Shown: piece by piece, positions 36,245-46,174 of the stretch
Position numbering within the stretch: position 1 is the stretch's first letter
Layout: every line of letters starts with the position of its first letter
Assembly (NCBI GenBank): GCA_024225035.1
Contig: JAAEMX010000170.1
Span: 1-64,000 of the forward strand
Origin: Lentisphaerota bacterium
Lineage (GTDB): Bacteria; Verrucomicrobiota; Lentisphaeria; Victivallales; Victivallaceae
Length of the DNA: 64,000 nucleotides
Reading direction: 5' to 3'
Translations under genes and position numbers: made by a program
Notes under the pieces: generated by a model
What the model was told of the DNA's origin: nothing
Seen by the model: only the letters and a program-made list of their open reading frames with translations
The model's database searches: none

Positions 36245-38473
36245 TTATAAAATAATCGAGTGTTGCGCCTGACTGGCCTTAAATTTTAGTTCTCCGTATG
36301 TAATACAGTTTTCAACCGGACAGACATTTTTGCATAACATACAGCCGACACAATTATCATTGAGTGAAGGCTTTCTTGTGTTTGCATCCCATTCTATAGC
36401 CTGATGAGCGCCGTCATGGCATGAGATGTAGCATCTCCCGCAACCGACACATAGGTCGTGATTGAAATCGGGAAGTATTTTGTAGCTTCTGTCCAGATCT
36501 TCGGCAGGAACTATATTAGGTAAAGCAAGCCCGATGATTTCGTTCAGAGATTTAAAGCCTTTCTGGTTCAGGAAACTGGATACTCCGGTAATAAGGTCGT
36601 CAACAATTCTGTAACCGTATTCCATGACGGATGTGGTTACCTGAAGGTTTGAGGCTCCAACCATGAAAAACTCCAGGGCATCAACCCAGGATTCTATGCC
36701 GCCGATTCCGCTTATAGGAATATTGTTCAGTTTTTTACACTTGGCAAGATCGGTTAAAAAGCGAAGTGCAATTGGTTTGATGGCTTTACCTGAGTATCCG
36801 GAAACTGATGATTTGCCGTTTACAACAGGCAGACAGGTATTGTTATTAAAATCTATTCCGGTTATTGATTTAATTGTGTTGATTGCAGCAAGAGCGTCTG
36901 CTCCGCCTTTCAGCGCGGCAATTGCAGGTATTTCCATATTGCCGATGTTTGGAGTCATTTTAGCCATGACTGGCAGGTTTGTCATTGATTTTACTGCTTG
37001 AGTGTATTTCCTGACCAGCTCCGGGTTTTGTCCCACGTCTGAACCCATAGCGTGGGAAGTCATTTGCGGACATGAGAAGTTACATTCAATTATGTCAGAG
37101 CCGACTTGAGTCACCAGTTTTGACAGCTCCTTCCATTCTTCTTCACTTGAGCCCATTATCGAAGCAACAAGAATTTTGTTGGGGTAGTCCTTTTTGAGTT
37201 TCTGCATCATTTCGAGATTTTTCTCGAGCGGTTTGTCCGAAATTTGCTCCATATTTTTGAAACCGACAAAGCCAGTATTGTCTTTTCGGAGATTATCAAA
37301 CCTTGGGGAGCATTCATTCGCAATAAAGATGCCGATGGTTTTGTAAACAACTCCACCCCAGCCTGATTCAAAGGCTTTAGCACACATGTCATAGTTGTCG
37401 CTTACCGGTGAGGATGATAGAAAGAATGGATTTTCACATTTGACACCGCAAAAATCAATTTCAAGATTTTTCTTGTTAATGTCCTTGGTGGTATTGATAT
37501 TAATGTTTTTATTGAATTTCTGCCTGGTTAAGAATTCTATTATACCATTAGCGGCAATTTTGCCTTCTTTAACAGCTTGAACTACAGTGTCACCGCCGTT
37601 CGTGATATCTCCTGCGGCAAATATGTCTTTAATGCTGGTTGAGCAATTATCAGGATTTACTTGCAGCAGTTTATTATCAAAGCACAGATTTTCCACCTTA
37701 TTTTCATCCAGATCGACTTCCTGGCCTATGGCTTCAATAACCATATCTGTGTCAAGGGCTATTTCTGAATCTGTATACTTGCTGTATGCCTTGATCCCTT
37801 TGAGCTGATTGTTTTCTACAATGTATTCCTGAGGAGTAAATTTGGTGACAAAATCAATTTTTATTTGTTTGGCATAATCCAGCTCTTCTTTTGATGCCGG
37901 CATATCATCAAGCCTGCGGCGGTAAAGAATTGTTACTGTTTCTGCTCCAGTTTCCTTGGCTGTGGTCGCGCAATCGATAGCAACATCGCCGCCGCCAATT
38001 ATGATGACGTTTTTTCCTGTTTTGATTTTTTTGTTTCTCAACTCAGAGTCACTAAGGTAGTTGAGGGCGTTGTAAACTCCTTCAATATTAGAGTTAGAAA
38101 GATTGAGTGACTTGGATTTCTGGCAGCCTGAAGATATCAGGAAGGCTTTGAACCCGGATTCTCTTAATGAATCAATTGTAAAATCTCTTCCGAGGCATGA
38201 ATCAGTTTTAAACTCGACACCAAGGTTTTTGATATTGTTTATTTCATATTCAACAATATCGTCAGGCAACCTGATTGGAGTAATGCCGTTGGTAAGAACC
38301 CCGCCAAGCTTATTGTTTTTTTCAAAGACAGTTACTTCAAAGCCGTTCTTTGCGAGCTCAGCAGCGCATGTCAAGCCTGCCGGGCCGGAGCCTATAACTG
38401 CGACTTTCTCATTATGGGATTTTGTGCATTGGGGTATCAGTTCCAGGTTTTTTTTTCTCGTGCTCAATGGCAA
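36245..38473 (-). CDS. Dihydropyrimidine-dehydrogenase-like enzyme, main part (PreT-PreA fusion)
   Basis: 742 codons in this frame. From the N-terminus: an FAD/NAD(P)H oxidoreductase like GltD/PreT ([38 protein letters not shown]); then an FMN TIM-barrel like PreA ([53 protein letters not shown]); then two [4Fe-4S] motifs ([23 protein letters not shown]). With the N-terminal Fe-S domain in the overlapping frame, the order equals that of mammalian DPD, whereas E. coli uses separate PreT and PreA. The DPD active-site Cys position appears to be Val ([11 protein letters not shown]), so pyrimidine reduction is not assured. The listed first codon is not a real start. Confidence 0.82.
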   Translation of the reverse strand: MPLSTRKKNLELIPQCTKSHNEKVAVIGSGPAGLTCAAELAKNGFEVTVFEKNNKLGGVLTNGITPIRLPDDIVEYEINNIKNLGVEFKTDSCLGRDFTIDSLRESGFKAFLISSGCQKSKSLNLSNSNIEGVYNALNYLSDSELRNKKIKTGKNVIIIGGGDVAIDCATTAKETGAETVTILYRRRLDDMPASKEELDYAKQIKIDFVTKFTPQEYIVENNQLKGIKAYSKYTDSEIALDTDMVIEAIGQEVDLDENKVENLCFDNKLLQVNPDNCSTSIKDIFAAGDITNGGDTVVQAVKEGKIAANGIIEFLTRQKFNKNININTTKDINKKNLEIDFCGVKCENPFFLSSSPVSDNYDMCAKAFESGWGGVVYKTIGIFIANECSPRFDNLRKDNTGFVGFKNMEQISDKPLEKNLEMMQKLKKDYPNKILVASIMGSSEEEWKELSKLVTQVGSDIIECNFSCPQMTSHAMGSDVGQNPELVRKYTQAVKSMTNLPVMAKMTPNIGNMEIPAIAALKGGADALAAINTIKSITGIDFNNNTCLPVVNGKSSVSGYSGKAIKPIALRFLTDLAKCKKLNNIPISGIGGIESWVDALEFFMVGASNLQVTTSVMEYGYRIVDDLITGVSSFLNQKGFKSLNEIIGLALPNIVPAEDLDRSYKILPDFNHDLCVGCGRCYISCHDGAHQAIEWDANTRKPSLNDNCVGCMLCKNVCPVENCITYGELKFKASQAQHSIIL

Positions 38474-38759
38474 ATTTCTGAAGGCTGCCGATTTTTACCG
38501 GGGAATCAATTTCCTGTCTGACGCATTCTTTTTTGCAAAGGTTAGAGTAGGGGCATACAAGACTGCAGACGCCTCCAAGTATGTTAGCATTGCGGATGGT
38601 TTTTGCCGCTTCTGTAAAGTTTTCAAAACGTATTGATCTAATAAAAGATGCAGGGTTTGTACCTGCCGGACAGTTTTTGCTGCATGGTGCGTCATGACAT
38701 AGTAGACATCTTGATGCTTCTGCAATTGCCTGACTGATAGTGAAATCCGTTGTTTCCAT
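38412..38759 (-). CDS. N-terminal Fe-S domain of the dihydropyrimidine-dehydrogenase-like enzyme, split by frameshift
   Basis: 115 codons from ATG encode the GltD/PreT/DPD N-terminal cluster domain: [31 protein letters not shown] and CKKECVRQ, then [19 protein letters not shown]. The frame leaves the family sequence right after a run of nine A residues on the minus strand (plus-strand T tract 38448-38456); the main ORF takes over there. One A skipped (or two added) rejoins them exactly. Causes could be a real mutation, transcript slippage on A9, or a sequencing error. A GGAACA-class promoter lies about 70 bp upstream. Confidence 0.8.
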   Translation of the reverse strand: METTDFTISQAIAEASRCLLCHDAPCSKNCPAGTNPASFIRSIRFENFTEAAKTIRNANILGGVCSLVCPYSNLCKKECVRQEIDSPVKIGSLQKFAIEHEKKKPGTDTPMHKIP

Positions 38760-38830
38760 TTTAGAAATTCCCCGTAGATTAGTTTATTTTCTTTATGTTT
38801 GATTTAAATCAAAAGAAAAGGACATAAAAT

Positions 38831-38861
38831 TATTAGTGTGAATAATCGTACGATTTGTTCC
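38831..38861 (-). promoter_or_regulatory. GGAACA-class promoter, site J (dihydropyrimidine-dehydrogenase-like gene)
   Basis: Minus strand GGAACA, 17 bases, CACTAATA, giving a 5' UTR of about 65 bases. Well placed. Confidence 0.65.
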
Positions 38862-38951
38862 TGATTTTTGCGTGAAAAATTATATTTTTTGGTTAAAATG
38901 ATGAATTATTGTATTTGGATAACAAAAAATATGAAAGTAAATTAAGCTTTT

Positions 38952-38982
38952 GGAACAAAGAAGAGAATTTTATTGACTAATA
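38952..38982 (+). promoter_or_regulatory. GGAACA-class promoter, site F (ECF transporter operon)
   Basis: Plus strand TGGAACAAA, 17-base spacing, GACTAATA. It faces away from site J 90 bp to the left, so the two divergent operons share the promoter class. About 210 bp of leader precede the first start codon. Confidence 0.6.
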
Positions 38983-39201
38983 CGTCTGAGGAATGAAATA
39001 GTTCGGTGCCGATAGTGTTTTTAGCTATATTCAGAAACTCGTTGGCGCTGATTCTTATCAAATTAAATGCCGCTGAAGCGGACATAATTAGAGAAGCAAA
39101 AGAATTTAATTCGGCAAACCAGTGTTAAGAACAAAAAGTATACTTGTCGGCGTAAGCTGCCAGGTGACTTTACTGGTGCAGTCGACAGGGTAGCGTATCA
39201 G
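38983..39201 (+). other. Untranslated leader of the ECF operon
   Basis: About 210 bases between the predicted transcription start and the ATG. It has short GC-rich stretches (around 39065-39085 and 39150-39195) that could fold. I could not match it to TPP, FMN, preQ1, cobalamin or folate riboswitch cores by eye. Confidence 0.3.
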
Positions 39202-39771
39202 ATGGGAAAAAAATTATCGATATTCAATTTCGGCACTAAAACTGTTGTTACAATTAGTATTGGTGCGGCTTTATATGGTATAATCGGTCTCGTTGGCATC
39301 CCAATAGGGCCTAATATGCAGCTCAGACCTGCTATCGTCATTCTTACAATTTTCAGTGCCTTTTTTGGGCCGATTGTCGGATTTCTTTCCGGATTTATCG
39401 GTCATATGCTTACAGACATACTTGCAGGCTGGGGAGTTTGGTGGAACTGGGAGTTGAGTTCGGGCTTTTTTGGCTTCTTTGTAGGTCTTGTTTATCTTGC
39501 TAAAGGATTTAACATGAAGTATGGCCTCTTTCGAGTCTGGCATATTATTTTTATGGCTCTTACTGGCATTTTGGGGTTTGTTATCGGGTATTGTTTTGCT
39601 GGTTTTACTGATGTTGTGATTATGGATGAAGCTCCTCGAAAGATAGTTTTACAGACTGTCATAATTACACTTACAAACTCAATTGTTTTTATCGCTTTTG
39701 CGCTGCCTGTTGTGCTGAGTTTTCTACTTACTAACAAAAAAAACAGTAATCTGGTAATAGAGAATCAATGA
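39202..39771 (+). CDS. ECF transporter substrate-specific (S) component, UPF0397-like
   Basis: 189 residues with about five to six membrane segments. The N-terminal pattern ([20 protein letters not shown]), IQLRPA-like [32 protein letters not shown] and [16 protein letters not shown] match the ECF_trnsprt_S/UPF0397 family. It captures a vitamin-like or small heterocyclic substrate at the outer face. It is translationally coupled by an ATGA overlap to the ATPase gene. The substrate is unknown; the neighbouring dihydropyrimidine-dehydrogenase-like gene with the same promoter class hints at a pyrimidine-type compound. The ribosome site is poor (AGGG 12 bases away). Confidence 0.82.
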   Translation: MGKKLSIFNFGTKTVVTISIGAALYGIIGLVGIPIGPNMQLRPAIVILTIFSAFFGPIVGFLSGFIGHMLTDILAGWGVWWNWELSSGFFGFFVGLVYLAKGFNMKYGLFRVWHIIFMALTGILGFVIGYCFAGFTDVVIMDEAPRKIVLQTVIITLTNSIVFIAFALPVVLSFLLTNKKNSNLVIENQ

Positions 39772-41519
39772 CTAAAATCGTTTTTCAAAACTTCAGTTTC
39801 AGATACAGGAACTTGAAAGAACCTACATTAAAAAACATAACCCTCGACATAAACAGTGGGGAAAAGGTTCTTATTGCCGGACAAAGCGGATCGGGAAAGT
39901 CAACTCTGATGCACTGTGTAAACGGTCTGGTGCCTTTTGCATATGACGGGGAAATAAGTGGTAAGCTTTTTCTGGATGGTATTGAGCCATATGAAGAAAG
40001 CCTGTTTAAGGTAAGCAAGATTGCTGGAACGATTCTTCAGGATCAGGATTCGCAGTTTATTGGGCTGACTGTAGGGGAAGACGTAGCCTTTGTGCTGGAA
40101 AATGAAATGACTCCTCTGAAGGAAATGCAGCAGAAGGTTTCAGAGTGTCTGGCAACCGTGGACATGTTAGATTATATAAATCATAGTCCTTATGAACTTT
40201 CAGGAGGACAGCGACAAAGAGTTTCACTGGCTGGGGTTCTTTCTTCTCAGTCTGAGATATTGTTATTTGATGAACCGCTGGCTAACCTGGATCCGGTGTC
40301 GGGCAAAAATATAATAAGTTTGATTGATGATCTTCATAAGGAGACAGGTAAAACAATTCTAATTGTAGAGCACAGGATAGAAGATGTTCTGGAAAGAAGT
40401 GTTGACAGGGTAATTGTGATTGATCAGGGCGAGATAATTTTCAATGGAAAACCTTGTGAGCTGCTAAGAACCGACACCTTGAAAAATGCAGGTCTTAGAG
40501 AGCCATTGTACGTTGAGGCTATAAAGTATTCAGAACTGAAACTTGAGGATGATCATAAGCTTGACGACATCAATAACTGTGACCATGATACAATAAAAGA
40601 AAGCGTCACAAACTGGTTTGAAGACAAACTGCCGACTGAAGAAGATTTCGACACCGATAAAGTTCTCTCTGTAAAAGACATTAATTTTTCCTTTGTAAGT
40701 AATACGAAAGTTATTGATAATGTATCATTTGACATCAGAAAAGGAGAAATAGTCAGTATTTTAGGTAATAACGGAGCTGGAAAGTCAACGCTTTCAAATC
40801 TTATTACCGGAATACTTAAGCCAGATTCAGGAGAAATTGTTCTCGATGGAGAGGTCATTAATAACTTGAGCGTTAAAGCTATAGGTGATAAAATCGGTTA
40901 TGTTATGCAGAATCCTAATAACATGACTGTCAAGCACATGCTCAGGGATGAGGTTACTTTGGGACTGAGAGCTGGTCTTGAAGAGGCCGATAGGTTCAAT
41001 TTTTTAAATAGATGGTGGCGTGCAAAGAGCAAAGTGTGCGAGAATACCATTGAGACGAAGTTTATCGACACTATTAAAAAGTGCAAACTGTACGGATATA
41101 GAAACTGGCCGTTGTCTTCTCTAAGTTATGGACAGAAAAGAAGAGCTTCGATTGCTTCTGTGCTGGCTCGAGAGCCCAGGGTGCTTATTCTTGACGAACC
41201 AACGGCCGGGCAGGATTATAGTAATTATAGTGAATTCATGAAATTCATGAACGAGTTGTCCGGTTACGGTATTGCTATAATCTTAATTACGCACGATATG
41301 CACCTTGCACTTGAATACACAAATAGAAGCATAGTTATGTCTGATGGCAAAAAGATAGCCGACGACACTCCGGCTAACATTTTTTCTCAAGAGGATATTG
41401 TTAAAAAAGCCAATTTAAGAGAAACCTCATTGGGTAAGCTCGCGGATGTAATTGGTATAGAAAATAAGCATGGCTTTATTCAGCATTTTATAGACTTTGA
41501 CAGGGAGAGAAAGCGTTGA
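39768..41519 (+). CDS. ECF transporter energising ATPase, two ABC domains in one chain
   Basis: 583 residues. Domain 1: Walker [11 protein letters not shown] (37-46), signature LSGGQRQR, Walker B ILLFDEP. Domain 2: Walker [11 protein letters not shown] (about 320), signature variant LSYGQKRR, Walker B VLILDEP. The two are joined by an acidic linker of about 50 residues. This is an EcfA1-EcfA2 fusion as in YkoD. It overlaps the S-component stop by four bases and the T-component start by four bases, so a dedicated group I ECF transporter is encoded as S-A-T. Confidence 0.92.
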   Translation: MTKIVFQNFSFRYRNLKEPTLKNITLDINSGEKVLIAGQSGSGKSTLMHCVNGLVPFAYDGEISGKLFLDGIEPYEESLFKVSKIAGTILQDQDSQFIGLTVGEDVAFVLENEMTPLKEMQQKVSECLATVDMLDYINHSPYELSGGQRQRVSLAGVLSSQSEILLFDEPLANLDPVSGKNIISLIDDLHKETGKTILIVEHRIEDVLERSVDRVIVIDQGEIIFNGKPCELLRTDTLKNAGLREPLYVEAIKYSELKLEDDHKLDDINNCDHDTIKESVTNWFEDKLPTEEDFDTDKVLSVKDINFSFVSNTKVIDNVSFDIRKGEIVSILGNNGAGKSTLSNLITGILKPDSGEIVLDGEVINNLSVKAIGDKIGYVMQNPNNMTVKHMLRDEVTLGLRAGLEEADRFNFLNRWWRAKSKVCENTIETKFIDTIKKCKLYGYRNWPLSSLSYGQKRRASIASVLAREPRVLILDEPTAGQDYSNYSEFMKFMNELSGYGIAIILITHDMHLALEYTNRSIVMSDGKKIADDTPANIFSQEDIVKKANLRETSLGKLADVIGIENKHGFIQHFIDFDRERKR

Positions 41520-42331
41520 GCAAATTTGGAACACTATACGTAGAATCGGACTCTTTCTTTCACAGGATGGAGCCCAGTTTAAAAGTTTTGATCTTTGTTT
41601 TATGGTCAATAACTGTTTTCATGTTTCTTGACCTCAGAGTTGACTTAGTGCTGTTGGCTTTAGGTTCTGTATTTCTACTTTTTTCAAAAATTCCTTTTCG
41701 AATAATCAGAAACCTTTTTATTGTTGTGTTGCTGTTTACGCTGACTAACGCTCTGTTTATTTTGCTTATTACTCCGGAGTACGGCACTGTTTTAACTGGC
41801 AGCACTACCAACTTATTTTACGGTCTTACGTTTGAAACTTTGTTTTATATTTTTACTCTGTCCCTGAAGTATATTTCTCTGCTTCCGGTGGTTATGATTT
41901 TGATTTTTACTACTCATCCAAGCAGGTTTGCAAGCAGTTTAAGCAAGCTTGGGATCCCTTATAAATGGGCCTATACATTCAATATCATGTTCAGGTATAT
42001 TCCGGATATCCAGAATGAATTCAAGACCATAGCCAACGCTCAGGCTGCTAGAGGACTCAGTATTAAAAAGGATGAAAAATCTATTGTAAAAAGAGCTAGG
42101 AATCTATTTAATCTGACTATTCCGCTGATTAATTCAGCGTTAGCGCGAATTGACAAGGTCAGTAATGCTATGGATTTGAGAGGTTTTGGTAAGTATGGCA
42201 AGCGCACATGGTATAACTTTACCCCTATGCGAAAAGTTGATTATGCTGTGCTGGCAATGACTGTAATCATATTTTTAATGTTTTTGCTTTTCAGGATTTA
42301 TTCAAATACCAGATTTTGGTATCCGTTTTAA
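41516..42331 (+). CDS. ECF transporter transmembrane (T) component
   Basis: 271 residues with about five to six membrane segments and the two coupling-helix motifs of EcfT: NAQAARGL and AMDLRGFG, which contact the ATPase. It starts with TTG, overlapping the ATPase stop as TTGA, with GGGAGAG upstream. It is the last gene of the S-A-T operon and is convergent, nearly touching, with the Rrf2 gene (4-bp overlap of ends). Confidence 0.9.
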   Translation: MSKFGTLYVESDSFFHRMEPSLKVLIFVLWSITVFMFLDLRVDLVLLALGSVFLLFSKIPFRIIRNLFIVVLLFTLTNALFILLITPEYGTVLTGSTTNLFYGLTFETLFYIFTLSLKYISLLPVVMILIFTTHPSRFASSLSKLGIPYKWAYTFNIMFRYIPDIQNEFKTIANAQAARGLSIKKDEKSIVKRARNLFNLTIPLINSALARIDKVSNAMDLRGFGKYGKRTWYNFTPMRKVDYAVLAMTVIIFLMFLLFRIYSNTRFWYPF

Positions 42332-42762
42332 ATATAGAACATTGGGAGGCTTGCTTTTTCCTTATACTCTCTGGCTAAGTCACCAACTGTTTTGGAAGAG
42401 AGGTAATCTGTAATTGTTTTTTCAAGTCCATTCCAGAAGTCGTATGTTGAGCAAACATCTTTGCGATCGCAGCTATCTGCTTCAAGGCATTTCAAGAGTT
42501 TCTGATCTTTTTCCAACAGGTTGTACAAATCTTTAATTTTTGTGTTTCTGGCTGCAGGTTTTAGTGAGTAGCCGCCTTTGGAACCTCGGCTTACGTTCAG
42601 GTAACCACCTTTTTTCAGCATGCGAATGATTTGTTCTGTATACTTTAACGTTATTTTCTCATGAGAGGATATTTCTTTGACATTAACTGGATTGTCATTA
42701 CTCTGGATTGCCAGGAAAATCATTATTCTCAAACCGTATCTGGTGCGGGTAGATATCTTCAT
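42328..42762 (-). CDS. Rrf2-family regulator with IscR-type cysteine triad
   Basis: 144 residues. The N-terminal winged helix is typical (TRYGLRIMIFLA, VKEIS, LKYTEQIIRMLKKGGYL, GSKGGYSL). After the recognition wing, CLEADSCDRKDVC has the C-x5-C-x5-C spacing of IscR, which holds an iron-sulfur cluster. It may sense Fe-S status or cysteine supply. It lies right after the cysH-cysD-cysN genes but behind a terminator, so it probably has its own promoter and could control them, like CymR. The ATG after GAGG is chosen over a TTG four codons upstream. Confidence 0.88.
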   Translation of the reverse strand: MKISTRTRYGLRIMIFLAIQSNDNPVNVKEISSHEKITLKYTEQIIRMLKKGGYLNVSRGSKGGYSLKPAARNTKIKDLYNLLEKDQKLLKCLEADSCDRKDVCSTYDFWNGLEKTITDYLSSKTVGDLAREYKEKASLPMFYI

Positions 42763-42789
42763 TAATAACCTCAATTTTAATAGGAAATA

Positions 42790-42812
42790 TATTATACATA
42801 AGTAATATAATA
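42790..42812. promoter_or_regulatory. Inverted repeat upstream of the Rrf2 gene
   Basis: TATTATA (42790-42796) and TATAATA (42806-42812) with nine bases between, 28 bp from the start codon. It overlaps a likely -10 (TATAAT on the minus strand), so it is a candidate autoregulatory operator. Confidence 0.4.
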
Positions 42813-42877
42813 GATTGGCAAAAGAATTGCAAATGATGGCTGAATTATATTAATCATTTTGAGGGACAAGAAAGCGA

Positions 42878-42909
42878 CCTGCATGAAGCAAGGAGGAAAT
42901 TCATGCAGG
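42878..42909 (-). terminator. Terminator of the cysH-cysD-cysN operon
   Basis: CCTGCATGAA (42878-42887) pairs with TTCATGCAGG (42900-42909), starting 20 bp past the cysN stop. The minus strand continues with TCGCTTTCTTG, a weak T tract. Confidence 0.6.
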
Positions 42910-42928
42910 CCGGCATTCGGGATTGAGC

Positions 42929-44224
42929 TTATATTATGTTATTGGCAGCGCTGGATATCATGCCGACTCCAACTGTATTATTAGTGATTTTGTCTATAAT
43001 TATAAAACTGCCTGTTTCACGGTTTTTTGTGTAAGTATCAAAGAACAATGGCGAAAAGGTGGTTACTGTAACTTCTCCTGTTTCGTTTAGTTCAAGCTTA
43101 TCCGCAGAGTCATTTTTCAATGTATTAACATCAGTTTTGTGCTCAATTTTTAGAAATTTTGCTTTTACTGAGTTTCCGCAGTGGCGAATAATATACTCGG
43201 CATTTTCGATAAGGGGTTTTTCATTCATCCAGATTATATTGGCTTTGAATTCATTTGTGATATGCGGCAACTGATCTGCTTTGATGAGCATGTCTCCGCT
43301 GCTGATATCAATTTCATCTTCCAGAGTTAGTGTTATCGCCAGTGGCGCAAACGCTTCATCCAGATTTCCGTCATAGGTGACAATGTCCTTTACTCTGGAT
43401 TTTCTCAATGAAGGAAGGGCTTGCACTATATCGCCTTTTTTAATTGTTCCTGATATAACTGATCCTGAAAAGCCTCTGAAATCCAAGTTTGGGCGGTTTA
43501 CATACTGTACTGGAAATCTGAACTCATTTTGTTCGTTCTCTTCTTCTGTATCAACGGTTTCCAGATACTCCAGCAGGGCAGGCCCGCTGTACCATGGAGT
43601 TTCTTCGCTTGTTTTTACTACATTTACGCCTTCAAGCGCTGACAGAGGAAAGAACTGCAGACTTGAGAATGCAAAGCCGGCTGCGAAATCAGAGAAATCT
43701 TTTTTGATCTTTTCATATACATCCTGTGAGTAATCAACTAAGTCCATTTTGTTTACGGCTACCACTACATGTTTGATCCCAAGCTGGGAAACAATGAATG
43801 AGTGCCTTTTGGTCTGAGTTAAAATACCCCTGCGGGCGTCAATCAGAATAATAGCCAGACTTGCAGTAGAGGCGCCTGTGGCCATGTTTCTAGTATATTG
43901 TTCGTGTCCGGGGGTGTCGGCTATTATGAACTTGCGCTCCAGAGTTGAAAAATAACGATAGGCTACATCGATAGTTATGCCCTGTTCGCGCTCAGCTTTT
44001 AAGCCGTCCAGAAGCAGTGAGTAGTCTATTTTTCCGTTGTCGCGGTTCGTTCCAATGCGCTGACTTTCGTTCTGCAAAGCCCTGATTTGGTCGTCAAATA
44101 TCAGTTTACTGTCGTATAAAAGGCGCCCGATCAAGGTTGATTTGCCGTCGTCTACAGAACCACAGGTTATAAACCGCAGTAATGTTTTATTTTCGTGTTT
44201 GTCTAAAAAATTTACAATATCCAT
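42929..44224 (-). CDS. cysN: Sulfate adenylyltransferase subunit 1 (GTPase)
   Basis: 431 residues. An EF-Tu-like GTPase that drives APS synthesis with CysD: P-loop GSVDDGKSTLIGRLLYDS, switch II DTPGHEQY, specificity NKMD, then two beta-barrel domains. There is no C-terminal APS kinase (CysC), consistent with reduction directly at the APS level by the neighbouring CysH. Its ATG overlaps the cysD stop (TAATG), so the subunits are translated together. Confidence 0.95.
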   Translation of the reverse strand: MDIVNFLDKHENKTLLRFITCGSVDDGKSTLIGRLLYDSKLIFDDQIRALQNESQRIGTNRDNGKIDYSLLLDGLKAEREQGITIDVAYRYFSTLERKFIIADTPGHEQYTRNMATGASTASLAIILIDARRGILTQTKRHSFIVSQLGIKHVVVAVNKMDLVDYSQDVYEKIKKDFSDFAAGFAFSSLQFFPLSALEGVNVVKTSEETPWYSGPALLEYLETVDTEEENEQNEFRFPVQYVNRPNLDFRGFSGSVISGTIKKGDIVQALPSLRKSRVKDIVTYDGNLDEAFAPLAITLTLEDEIDISSGDMLIKADQLPHITNEFKANIIWMNEKPLIENAEYIIRHCGNSVKAKFLKIEHKTDVNTLKNDSADKLELNETGEVTVTTFSPLFFDTYTKNRETGSFIIIDKITNNTVGVGMISSAANNII

Positions 44225-45132
44225 TAGAAATACCCCTCACGTTTTTTTTGTTCCATTGATGAATCACTGTCGTGGTCAATTGCTCGTGTTGAGCGTTCGC
44301 TGAGTCTGGTTTGCAGCATCTCTTTGATGATATCCTCAATTGTCTCAGCTGGGGACTCTATTGCCCCAGTGAGAGGATAGCAGCCCAGAGTCCTGAATCG
44401 CACTTTCTTCATTACGGGCTTTTCTCCGGGGGCAAGTCTCATGCGATCATCGTCAACCATTATCAGCATGCCGTTTCTTTCTACAACCGGACGCTCTTTG
44501 GCAAAGTACAGGTCTACTAAAGGAATATTTTCCAGCCTGATGTATTGCCATATGTCAGTTTCAGTCCAGTTGGAGAGCGGGAATACTCGAACACTTTCGC
44601 CGGGGTTGATCTTTCCATTGTAATTGGACCAGAGCTCCGGGCGCTGCTGCTTTGGATTCCATTGGTGAAATCGATCTCGAAAAGAATAGATACGCTCTTT
44701 TGCACGTGACTTTTCTTCGTCTCGTCTGGCTCCGCCAAACGCGACATCATACTTACCTTCTTCAAGCGCTTGCAGCAGAGCTTGAGTTTTCATGATATCA
44801 GTATATTTGCGGCTGCCGTAATCGAATGGATTGACTCCAGCCTCAACGCCTTCTTTGTTGTGATGAACGTCCAGATTTAGTCCAGCTTTTTTGCAGAATG
44901 CGTCACGAAACTGAAGCATCTCCCTGAATTTCCATGTAGTGTCGATGTGCAGCAGTTTGAAGGGCAGCTTGGCTGGATAGAATGCTTTTTGTGCCAGTCG
45001 TACCAGTACTGATGAATCTTTCCCGATAGAATATAGCAATATCGGGTTTTCAGCCTGCCCAACGGCATCGCGAAATATTCTGATGCTTTCTGCTTCAAGC
45101 TGTCTTAGTTGACTTATTTTTTCATTTTTCAT
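44224..45132 (-). CDS. cysD: Sulfate adenylyltransferase subunit 2
   Basis: 302 residues. An ATP pyrophosphatase-fold enzyme (adenylates sulfate with ATP to form APS). Hallmarks are [18 protein letters not shown] (PP-loop), [28 protein letters not shown] and [13 protein letters not shown]. Normal length. It lies 28 bp after cysH and overlaps cysN by one base. GAGG precedes the ATG. Confidence 0.95.
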   Translation of the reverse strand: MKNEKISQLRQLEAESIRIFRDAVGQAENPILLYSIGKDSSVLVRLAQKAFYPAKLPFKLLHIDTTWKFREMLQFRDAFCKKAGLNLDVHHNKEGVEAGVNPFDYGSRKYTDIMKTQALLQALEEGKYDVAFGGARRDEEKSRAKERIYSFRDRFHQWNPKQQRPELWSNYNGKINPGESVRVFPLSNWTETDIWQYIRLENIPLVDLYFAKERPVVERNGMLIMVDDDRMRLAPGEKPVMKKVRFRTLGCYPLTGAIESPAETIEDIIKEMLQTRLSERSTRAIDHDSDSSMEQKKREGYF

Positions 45133-45160
45133 GTTATTGCCTCTAAATTTTTTAAAATCA

Positions 45161-45883
45161 TTATTTGATTCTTTGTAATTTCCCCTTTACCACATGGAGA
45201 CCGCATTCTTTCTGTTCGGGGGTCTCCCACCACCAGCGGCCGCTTCTGATGTCTTCTCCCGTTGCGACCGCCCTTGTACAACAAGCGCATCCTATACTGG
45301 GGAATCCTTTATCATGTAATTCGTTGTATGGAACCAGGTTGTTGTGTATGTATTCCCAAACTTGCTTTTCGCTCCAATTGTACAAAGGGTTTATTTTTAC
45401 CATATCCCTTGCGTCGAGTTCAGCAGCTTTTAGTTCTGACCTTGTCTGGGATTGAGCCTGCCTAAGTCCGCATATCCATGCTTCATATGGCGCAAGTGCT
45501 CGCTCTAAAGGTTCAAGCTTGCGAACTCGACAACATTCCTTACGGTTTTCTATGCTGTCATAGAATGAGTTAACTCCGTGTTCAGAAGTCATCTTTTCCA
45601 CTGAGCTTCTTTCCGGGAAATAAAGTTTTATTTTGCAGCTGTATCTTGCCTCTGACTCGGCAATGAGTTTATAGCTTTCCTCGAAAAGCCTTCCGGTATC
45701 AAGTGTAAAAACCGGGATATCCAGTTTGTTTTTAGATATGAGATCAATGATTACCTGATCTTCGGCTCCCAATGATGAGGCAAAAGCCACTTCCTCTGGA
45801 AATGCGTTGGCCGCATACTCAAGAATAGACTCGGCATTCAAGCCTTTCAGTTTGTTGTTAATTATGTCTATATCATGTTTCAT
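45161..45883 (-). CDS. cysH: Assimilatory adenylylsulfate (APS) reductase
   Basis: 240 residues. Reduces APS to sulfite with thioredoxin-type electrons. It has the PP-loop-like [11 protein letters not shown], the Fe-S ligands ECCRVRK and GCACCTR that distinguish APS reductases from PAPS reductases, [11 protein letters not shown] and the catalytic ECGLH near the C-terminus. First gene of cysH-cysD-cysN. AGGA precedes the ATG. With no APS kinase in the cluster, the pathway runs sulfate, APS, sulfite; sulfite reductase is not in the window. Confidence 0.94.
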   Translation of the reverse strand: MKHDIDIINNKLKGLNAESILEYAANAFPEEVAFASSLGAEDQVIIDLISKNKLDIPVFTLDTGRLFEESYKLIAESEARYSCKIKLYFPERSSVEKMTSEHGVNSFYDSIENRKECCRVRKLEPLERALAPYEAWICGLRQAQSQTRSELKAAELDARDMVKINPLYNWSEKQVWEYIHNNLVPYNELHDKGFPSIGCACCTRAVATGEDIRSGRWWWETPEQKECGLHVVKGKLQRIK

Positions 45884-46174
45884 TCTTTTATTCCTAGTAA
45901 AGCAATATGATATTATGTAATATGGCTTTTCTTTTGTTAATCATACTGTTTTAATATGATATATTTAAATTTAAGTTCTCTTTTGTAATTTGTGCTTATT
46001 TCTCCGTTTATACCTATAATTTTAAAGCGTTAAATTTAAAAATCAAGTGATTCTATATAAAAATAGTAGGAAATTTTATATTGTAGCTTGTAATAAGTGT
46101 TGCGGTCTTTATAATATACCAAAATGATATGAAATAAATATTGCGATCTGTTTTATACTTTGAGGGTGATGACA

